Assembly (NCBI RefSeq): GCF_004151455.1
Contig: NZ_PRLK01000011.1
Span: forward strand, 1-13,927
Direction: 5' to 3'
Source of the DNA: Candidatus Nanogingivalis gingivitcus
GTDB lineage: Bacteria; Patescibacteriota; Saccharimonadia; Saccharimonadales; Saccharimonadaceae
DNA: 13,927 nucleotides
The translations under genes were made by a program, and so were the position numbers. The notes beneath the pieces were generated by a model. It searched no databases. It was not told the origin of the DNA and was given only the letters and a program-made list of their open reading frames with translations. Position 1 is the stretch's first letter. Every line of letters begins with the position of its first letter. This document shows positions 6,496 through 12,483 of the stretch, piece by piece.

Positions 6496-7146
6496 TTGCC
6501 TGAAAAACTAATTAAAAGTAAACATAGGGTTAAAAAATTTGGCGAGGTTTTTACACCAGAATTTATTGTTAAACAGATGTGTGATTTATGTGAGCCAACA
6601 ATTTCTCAAGTAGATAAAAAAGTTTTTGAGCCAACTTGTGGAAATGGTAATTTTCTTGTAGAAATTTTGAACCGAAAACTTAATTCGGTCCCGGATTTTT
6701 ATACGAAAATAAAAAAACAAAAGAATGCTAGAAGTAAAAAAGCACAACAAGAAATTTATGATTTTTGCTTAATCTTGGCAATATCAAATGTTTATGCAGT
6801 GGATATTCAAGAGGATAATGTCGAAGAGTCTCGTAAACGTTTAAAAGAAGTTATTTATAAACATATTAAAAATATTAAAAACTCATTCTTTTTTCTTGAA
6901 TTAATTGATGAAATTCTAGGCAATAATATTATCGTTGGCAACACTTTAACACAGAAAAATGAACTTAAATTCTTTGATCTAAAACCAAATTTTGATAATT
7001 TAACTTTCGAAATTTCAGAATACTCACTTCAAGATATTGAAAAAGCTTATTCAAAAACAAAATCAGCAAATCTTGAAAACCTAACAGACGTAATGAGCCA
7101 AATGCGAGCATTACCGGAAAAACCTATACCTAAAAAGCACAGTTAA
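6496..7146 (+). CDS. Small N6-adenine DNA methylase subunit (M-like), phase-variable N-terminus
   Basis: As drawn from the TTG this is 216 residues. RVKKFGEVFTPEFIVKQM (11-28) is the FTP region that opens gamma-class N6-adenine methyltransferases. FEPTCGNGNFLVEIL (44-58) is an intact SAM-binding motif I. VYAVDIQEDNVEESRKRL (99-116) holds the acidic residue that contacts the SAM ribose. The catalytic NPPY motif is absent, and the protein ends soon after a FEISEYS stretch, so it cannot be a complete methyltransferase. Short M-like proteins of this build, followed by a large helicase-methylase, are a known arrangement. The large gene begins 37 bp downstream. The frame is open upstream to 6376 with no ATG; the ATG at 6357 is out of frame by one base. 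TTG at 6496 is the only in-frame conventional start, with AAGGG 10 bp before it inside a hairpin. Confidence 0.82.
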   Translation: MPEKLIKSKHRVKKFGEVFTPEFIVKQMCDLCEPTISQVDKKVFEPTCGNGNFLVEILNRKLNSVPDFYTKIKKQKNARSKKAQQEIYDFCLILAISNVYAVDIQEDNVEESRKRLKEVIYKHIKNIKNSFFFLELIDEILGNNIIVGNTLTQKNELKFFDLKPNFDNLTFEISEYSLQDIEKAYSKTKSANLENLTDVMSQMRALPEKPIPKKHS

Positions 7147-7183
7147 AAGTAATAAATAAGAAAGAATAATCGGAGAGTTTAAA

Positions 7184-10100
7184 ATGAGTAATGATAAAAA
7201 ACAAATCAAAACATTTAAAGAAGTTTATCCACAAATTTATTCATATATTTTGCCGAATAGACCCCAAAATGATGGCTGGCAAAAGATTGGTTACACTGAG
7301 CGAAAAGATGCTGAAGTTCGAATTCGTGAGCAGAACGAATCTGCTTCGCACAAAGAACCTTATACTATAAAATGGGTTAGGCCTGCAAGAAAAAATAATC
7401 ATGAATGGTTCAAGGATCATGAACTTCATCGCTATTATCAACAACATGAAATCCCAAAAAATAAAGGTCATGGAACGGAGTGGTTTTATTTTAATGGTAC
7501 ACCAGATAAGTCGTTAGAGCTTTTTGAAGATTTTTGCCGAAACCATTTTGTAAATAATAATGGTAAGATATCCTATACTTTACGACCAGAGCAAAAAGAT
7601 GCAGTTGAGCAAACTTTAGAATATGCTAAGCTGAACCAAACTGTTGATTTTAAAAATCCAAATGGAAAAGCTGAATTCTTATGGAATGCTAAGCCGCGTT
7701 TTGGTAAAACGCTAACAACTTATGATTTTATGAAATGCTTTGGAGCAGTAAAAACTTTAATCGTAACTAACCGTCCAGCAATTGCTGATTCTTGGTATAA
7801 TGACTATAAGGCTTTTATTGATGACTATTATTTTATTTCAACAGCAGATTCTATTAAAGAAAAAACCTTAACTCGCGAAGAATTTAATAAAATTGAAGAT
7901 TTGAATAAAAAGCAAATAACATTTTTGAGTTTGCAAGATTTAAAAGGCGCAAAAGTTTTTGGTGGAAGTTTTAATAAATTGCAGTGGGTTGCAGATTTGG
8001 AATGGGATTTATTAGTGATTGATGAAGCTCATGAAGCAGTTGATACTGATAAAACAGACAAGGCTTTTGAAAATATTAAACGCAAATTCACGCTTCATCT
8101 TTCAGGGACTCCATTTAGAGCCTTAGCAGAAGGTAAATTTAGTAGTGAGCAGATTTATAATTGGACTTATCTTGATGAACAAAAAGCAAAACAAAGTGAG
8201 CTTGAAAATAGTCAAGAATCGGGTGCTCATACAGATATGCCAGATTTAAGGTTGTTTAATTATAAAATTTCAGATATTACGGCTAAACAGATTGAAGAAG
8301 GTATTGACATAAATGGGGAGAATGTTCCACCAGTTTTTGAATTTAACGATTTTTTGGCAACTAATTCAAAGGGTGAGTTTAAACGTGAAGCTGATATTTG
8401 GCGATTTTTAAATACTCTTACTGAGAATGAAGGCTATCCGTTTTCAACTCCAGAACTTCGTGATGAGTTAAAACATACTTTTTGGTTTGTAGGGAATCGC
8501 GTAAATTCAGCAAAGGCAATGGAAAAATTGCTTAAAAAACACCCAGTTTTCGAGAATTACAAAATTATTTTGGCGGCTGGCGATGGGAGAAGTTTGGATG
8601 ATGAAGAATCCGAAGAAGAAGCTGAAGATTTTAAAAAGAATGAAAAAGCTTTAGCACGCGTAAAGAAGGCGATTAAGGAGCATGATAAAACTATTACGCT
8701 TTCGGTTGGTCAGCTTACAACAGGTGTAACAGTTAAAGAGTGGTCGGCAGTATTAATGATGAGTGATGTGAAAAAAGAAACTCTTTATACCCAGGCAATA
8801 TTCCGTGCACAAAACCCATATAAATATGAAAAGGATGGTAAACTTTATAGTAAAAAGTCGGCTTATGTTTTTGACTTTTCACCTTATCGTGTGCTTGAAA
8901 TTTATGATAAACTCGCAAATTCTTTAAGTGAAAAAAGCGCAATTGGCAATATCACAGAAAGTGAGCGGCAAGAAAATGTGGCAGAACTTCTTAATTTTTT
9001 TCCAGTTCTTTCGCAAGATGAAAATGGTAAAATGATAGAACTTGATGCTTCGCAAGTATTAACTTTACCAGCGGCTAAAATGGCAAGCGATATTGTTAAG
9101 CGTGGGTTTATTACAAACTTACTATTTAAAGATATTGGTAATGTGTTTAATCTCCCAAGTGAAATTGTTAAAAAACTTAATAAAATGCAAAATTCAAAAG
9201 AAGATGGCACAGCAAATAAAAAAGAAAAGCGTGATGTTTCTGATAATCGTGAGAGAGATGAACAAAAGCAAAAAAGAATTTCTGTTAATCGCAATATTAT
9301 TTGGGGACAAAAGGTTTATGGCGAACCAATTCGCGAGGCTTTTGAGCGTGCTCAAGAAGATATGGATAGCTTTGAAGAGCAATTAACAAATGCAATTAAC
9401 GAAGATATTTTGAGTGAACCTATTGCTAAATATGTTGAAGTTTATGCACCAAGCAAGAAGGAGAAGAAAGAGCTTGAAGAAAAAATTGTAGAGAAAATTA
9501 AAACTGTAAGTGAAGAATTTAAAAATTCATCTCAAACAGAAAAAGAAAAAACTAAGGCGATTACTGAGCTTGCAGATTTTGTTGAAAAAGAACTACCACG
9601 TGACATGATTGATAATCGTGAAGAGCAAGCTTATCAAGATGATGCTAAAACCGAGCTGGATATTATTCGTGAAAAACTCCGAACATTCTCGCGAGCAATT
9701 CCAAGCTTTGTGATGGCGGCGAAAGATCCTAAGAATCTTACTATAGATAATCTACAAGATGCAGTTAGTGATGAAGATTTTGAAATGCTATTCAATGAAC
9801 GTGACAAGCTCCACACACCAGATCGATTTACTAAAGCTGATTTTATTGAACTACGCGATGGTGGTGATTATGAAGAAAATGGTGAAATTATTCACTTCGA
9901 TGGCTTTTTTGAAAAATACCGCTTTAATGCAGCGATTCAGGAGTTTGAAAAGAAACGCGAACAACTTGCCGATTATCTGAATAATACAACAAAAGAAGAT
10001 ATTTTTAGCTACATTCCAGTGCAAAAAAGCAATCAAATTTTTACGCCGCGCGAAGTTGTGAACAAAATGCTCAACACGCTTGAAGCTGAAAACCCTAGAA

Positions 10101-11419
10101 TTTTCTCTAACCCGAACCTTACTTTTTGCGATTTGCATATTAAAAGTGGCTTGTTCTTAACAGAAACGGCTAAAAGGCTTAACCGTGGCTTAGCGAATAT
10201 AATTCCAGATGAGCAAGCAAGATTAAAATATATTTTTGAAAACCAGCTCTTTGGTTTTGCGCCAACCCAGATTATTTATGATATTGCAGCTAACTATATT
10301 TATGGCGGATTTCCTGAAATCTCTCGCCAAAACCTAAAAAAGCAAGATTTAACCGAGCAGTTCAAGAAAGGAGAGCCGCTAAATATGAAATTTGATGTTG
10401 TGATTGGTAATCCGCCGTATCAGGAGGAGACAAAAGACACTAGCGATAAGCCAATTTATAACTATTTTATGAGTGAAGCTTATAAGTTTGCAGATAAAGT
10501 GTGTTTTATTACACCTGCGAGGTTCTTATTTAATGCGGGTAAAACACCTAAAAAATGGAACGCTAAAATGTTAAATGATAAACATTCAAAGGTAGCTTAT
10601 TATGAGCAAGATTCAAGTAATGTATTTCCGAATACCGATATTAAAGGAGGTGTAGCTATAACTTATCGTGACGCCCAGAAGAACTTTGGTAAAATTGGAA
10701 CATTTACACATTTTGAGGAGCTTAATTCTACACTTCGAAAGGTTTTGAATTCTGAAAAATTTTGTTCGATTGATGAAATTTATTTTGGTCAAGAAAAATT
10801 TAATCTTGATGTTTTATATATGAAAAACCCTGAAGCTAAGAATATAGTAGGTTCTGAAGGTAGGGAGAAGCGTTTGACAAGTTCTATTTTTGGACAACTT
10901 GAAGATGTGTTTTCTAAAAATCGGAAAAATGAAACTGATTTTAAGATTTTGGGTGTTATTAAAAATAAACGCAAGTGGCGATATATCAATTCTGAATATA
11001 TCGAAGAACATCCAAATCTTCGAAAATTTAAAGTTATGCTGCCTGGAAGTAATGGAAGTGGTGCTATAGGTGAAGTTCTCTCTACACCCCTTGTCGGGGA
11101 ACCCCTTGTCGGGGAACCCCTTGTCGGGCATACACAAACATTTATAAGTTTCGGAGCTTTTGATAACCGTGAGGAGGCTGAAAATCTGCTTAAATATATT
11201 AAAACTAAGTTTGCACGCACAATGCTTGGCACTCTAAAAATTACACAAAGTAATAAGAAAGATACTTGGCGTAATGTCCCTCTTCAAAACTTTACCAATA
11301 ATTCTGACATCGACTGGTCGCAATCCATTGCTCAAATTGACAAGCAGTTATATAAAAAATACGGCTTAGATGAGCGTGAAATTAAGTTTATTGAAGAAAA
11401 AGTAAGAGAAATGGAATAA
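7184..11419 (+). CDS. Restriction-modification enzyme: GIY-YIG/T5orf172 nuclease, SF2 helicase, Eco57I-type methylase
   Basis: This is a single-chain enzyme of 1411 residues. Residues about 14-103 resemble the T5orf172/Mug113 branch of GIY-YIG nucleases: IYSYILPN (18-25), KIGYT (34-38), arginines R46/R48 and E99 in GTEWF. The helicase follows: Walker A AKPRFGKT (169-176), DEAH (280-283), SGTP (307-310), motif V-like GQLTTGVTVKEW (509-520) and motif VI QAIFRAQ (537-543). A charged, helical coupler (about 675-935) leads to the methyltransferase: QIFTPREVV (951-959), a motif I-like FCDLHIKSGLFL (981-992) with lysine for the first glycine, and IGNPPY (1074-1079). Residues about 1180-1411 should hold the recognition region, with a PLVGE repeat at 1302-1315 and the YKKYGL end common in this family. 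The layout recalls Type ISP enzymes with another nuclease. GGAG (7172-7175) precedes the ATG by 8 bp. Confidence 0.9.
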   Translation: MSNDKKQIKTFKEVYPQIYSYILPNRPQNDGWQKIGYTERKDAEVRIREQNESASHKEPYTIKWVRPARKNNHEWFKDHELHRYYQQHEIPKNKGHGTEWFYFNGTPDKSLELFEDFCRNHFVNNNGKISYTLRPEQKDAVEQTLEYAKLNQTVDFKNPNGKAEFLWNAKPRFGKTLTTYDFMKCFGAVKTLIVTNRPAIADSWYNDYKAFIDDYYFISTADSIKEKTLTREEFNKIEDLNKKQITFLSLQDLKGAKVFGGSFNKLQWVADLEWDLLVIDEAHEAVDTDKTDKAFENIKRKFTLHLSGTPFRALAEGKFSSEQIYNWTYLDEQKAKQSELENSQESGAHTDMPDLRLFNYKISDITAKQIEEGIDINGENVPPVFEFNDFLATNSKGEFKREADIWRFLNTLTENEGYPFSTPELRDELKHTFWFVGNRVNSAKAMEKLLKKHPVFENYKIILAAGDGRSLDDEESEEEAEDFKKNEKALARVKKAIKEHDKTITLSVGQLTTGVTVKEWSAVLMMSDVKKETLYTQAIFRAQNPYKYEKDGKLYSKKSAYVFDFSPYRVLEIYDKLANSLSEKSAIGNITESERQENVAELLNFFPVLSQDENGKMIELDASQVLTLPAAKMASDIVKRGFITNLLFKDIGNVFNLPSEIVKKLNKMQNSKEDGTANKKEKRDVSDNRERDEQKQKRISVNRNIIWGQKVYGEPIREAFERAQEDMDSFEEQLTNAINEDILSEPIAKYVEVYAPSKKEKKELEEKIVEKIKTVSEEFKNSSQTEKEKTKAITELADFVEKELPRDMIDNREEQAYQDDAKTELDIIREKLRTFSRAIPSFVMAAKDPKNLTIDNLQDAVSDEDFEMLFNERDKLHTPDRFTKADFIELRDGGDYEENGEIIHFDGFFEKYRFNAAIQEFEKKREQLADYLNNTTKEDIFSYIPVQKSNQIFTPREVVNKMLNTLEAENPRIFSNPNLTFCDLHIKSGLFLTETAKRLNRGLANIIPDEQARLKYIFENQLFGFAPTQIIYDIAANYIYGGFPEISRQNLKKQDLTEQFKKGEPLNMKFDVVIGNPPYQEETKDTSDKPIYNYFMSEAYKFADKVCFITPARFLFNAGKTPKKWNAKMLNDKHSKVAYYEQDSSNVFPNTDIKGGVAITYRDAQKNFGKIGTFTHFEELNSTLRKVLNSEKFCSIDEIYFGQEKFNLDVLYMKNPEAKNIVGSEGREKRLTSSIFGQLEDVFSKNRKNETDFKILGVIKNKRKWRYINSEYIEEHPNLRKFKVMLPGSNGSGAIGEVLSTPLVGEPLVGEPLVGHTQTFISFGAFDNREEAENLLKYIKTKFARTMLGTLKITQSNKKDTWRNVPLQNFTNNSDIDWSQSIAQIDKQLYKKYGLDEREIKFIEEKVREME
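11086..11128 (+). repeat. 15-bp GC-rich in-frame tandem repeat (2.9 copies) in the recognition region
   Basis: ACCCCTTGTCGGGGA occurs at 11086-11100 and 11101-11115, and its first 13 bases again at 11116-11128. The copies are identical, and far richer in G+C than the surrounding gene. Each encodes PLVGE, so copy changes keep the frame and add or remove five residues. CCCC/GGGG arms within and between units can form hairpins, which favours slippage. Confidence 0.92.
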
Positions 11420-11424
11420 AAAAT

Positions 11425-11460
11425 AAGCACCTATATAAGTTTTTACTTATATAGGTGCTT
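11425..11460 (+). terminator. Terminator hairpin after the restriction-modification locus
   Basis: A 16-bp perfect stem AAGCACCTATATAAGT (11425-11440) pairs with 11445-11460 around a TTTT loop, starting 6 bp after the stop codon. The plus side is followed by only a short T-run, while the minus side is followed by ATTTTTTATT, so it may work in both directions between two convergent genes. Confidence 0.8.
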
Positions 11461-11473
11461 TAAGCTAAAAAAG

Positions 11474-11499
11474 AAAAAATCTGCCATTTATGGCAGATT
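11474..11499 (-). terminator. Intrinsic terminator of the GNAT-like gene
   Basis: On the minus strand, 9 bp after the stop codon, a 9-bp perfect stem (AATCTGCCA with TGGCAGATT, 11491-11499 and 11478-11486) with a 4-nt loop is followed by a T-run (11474-11479 read on the minus strand). Confidence 0.85.
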
Positions 11500-11507
11500 G
11501 AAAGGTC

Positions 11508-12341
11508 TTAATTATTATAACTTTTAGCAACTACAACGTCGCAACATTTTAAATTATTTTTTAAATTGTCACGGTAAAACTGCTTAATTTCGCCATAAAT
11601 AGCATAATTAGAGATAGAGCCATTTTCGGCCAACTTCTCATCAATGGCTTGAATATATTTTTCAAACCTAATTGCACGCTCAGCTCTAGCTTCTTCTAAT
11701 TCATGATGGAGCGAAATATTTTCAGCATTTACTTCTACAAAAGGGCGGTCAAGATATTTTTCAATATCCATAAGTTGCATGGCTTTTTCATCCTTACAGA
11801 TAGTTCTGCAAAGCTCAATAGCGTAATCTGGAATGTAATCTCCTGCATTCACTTCGCTATTATCTACAACAACAGAGCCACGGTAGTCATTTACAGCAAA
11901 CGCTCTAGGCGACAAGGTATTTAGAAAAGCGTAAGCGCCATCAATTGGAGGTTTGCCAGGAACACGACGGTTACCCTTGGCTGCCCAGTCATCAATAAGT
12001 TTTACTAAGAAACTAGCACAACCTTGATCTTGCCATTCTGAAACGGTAAACATAGTACCAATTTCGCCAACTAGTTTGCCATATTTGTTGTAGTATGGCT
12101 TCATCATTGTGCAGAATGAAATCACTTCATCTGTATCACTATCAAAAAGCAAGGCTACACACTCTTTTTGTAAAACTTCATCTGGTTCTACATTAAGAAC
12201 GGTATCATCTTGCTTACTAAGTTTAGACAGTTCTAAGGACACTTCGCCCTGTTGATCTAAACTTAGATCGTTTAAAAAGCTATAATAAAGACGGTCATTG
12301 AGAATCATTTTCTCAATATTGGTGATTTTATCGTCAATCAT
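11508..12341 (-). CDS. Divergent GNAT-like acetyltransferase, function unknown
   Basis: A 277-residue soluble protein. VGEIGTMFTVSEWQDQGCAS (91-110) followed by FLVKLIDDW fits GNAT motif A: a beta strand, then Q104-x-x-G107-x-A109, the loop that binds the pyrophosphate of acetyl-CoA, then a helix. The preceding strand VISFCTMM (73-80) also fits the fold. The N-terminal 70 residues and the last 100 are not recognisable; 205-240 is probably a long charged helix (HHELEEARAERAIRFEKYIQ). No signal peptide or membrane segment is present. AGGTG 5 bp before the ATG is the ribosome-binding site, and a strong promoter lies upstream. It is divergent from the histidine kinase gene. Family membership rests on one motif, and the substrate is unknown. 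Confidence 0.7.
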   Translation of the reverse strand: MIDDKITNIEKMILNDRLYYSFLNDLSLDQQGEVSLELSKLSKQDDTVLNVEPDEVLQKECVALLFDSDTDEVISFCTMMKPYYNKYGKLVGEIGTMFTVSEWQDQGCASFLVKLIDDWAAKGNRRVPGKPPIDGAYAFLNTLSPRAFAVNDYRGSVVVDNSEVNAGDYIPDYAIELCRTICKDEKAMQLMDIEKYLDRPFVEVNAENISLHHELEEARAERAIRFEKYIQAIDEKLAENGSISNYAIYGEIKQFYRDNLKNNLKCCDVVVAKSYNN

Positions 12342-12381
12342 ATTTACACCTACTTTCCAAAAGTTCTAATTGACAAATTAT

Positions 12382-12410
12382 ATTTTAACATAAAAAACTT
12401 ATTTAGTCAA
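12382..12410 (-). promoter_or_regulatory. Promoter of the GNAT-like gene
   Basis: On the minus strand TTGACT (plus AGTCAA, 12405-12410) and TAAAAT (plus ATTTTA, 12382-12387) are 17 bp apart, with TGT before the -10, making an extended -10. It is the best-formed promoter in the window. The start point should be near 12375, giving a leader of about 34 nt. Confidence 0.75.
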
Positions 12411-12431
12411 CTAGGGGGAGATGGGGATGGT

Positions 12432-12460
12432 TTGAAAAAACAACCCTCTTATGCTAAAAT
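12432..12460 (+). promoter_or_regulatory. Promoter of the histidine kinase gene
   Basis: TTGAAA (12432-12437) and TAAAAT (12455-12460) are separated by 17 bp, with TGC before the -10 (extended -10). The start near 12467 leaves a leader of about 17 nt with AAGG (12470-12473) as ribosome-binding site. The -35 lies 21 bp from the -35 of the divergent GNAT-like promoter, across a G-rich spacer. Confidence 0.72.
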
Positions 12461-12483
12461 ATTTTCATTAAGGTTGGGCAAAA

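Noticed and set aside
8902..10138. Several open frames of 60-130 codons on both strands within the large gene
   Set aside because: They overlap a clearly coding frame with recognisable helicase and methylase motifs and have low-complexity translations; they are shadow frames.
10789..11232. Minus-strand open frames with PTRGS or PDKGF repeats
   Set aside because: They are reverse-strand readings of the 15-bp repeat inside the large restriction-modification gene and lack a ribosome-binding site or any family likeness.
12370..12375. Perfect TTGACA on the plus strand
   Set aside because: No -10 box lies 16-18 bp downstream; the spacing to the nearest candidates (10 or 24 bp) is wrong. The minus-strand and downstream plus-strand promoters explain the region better.
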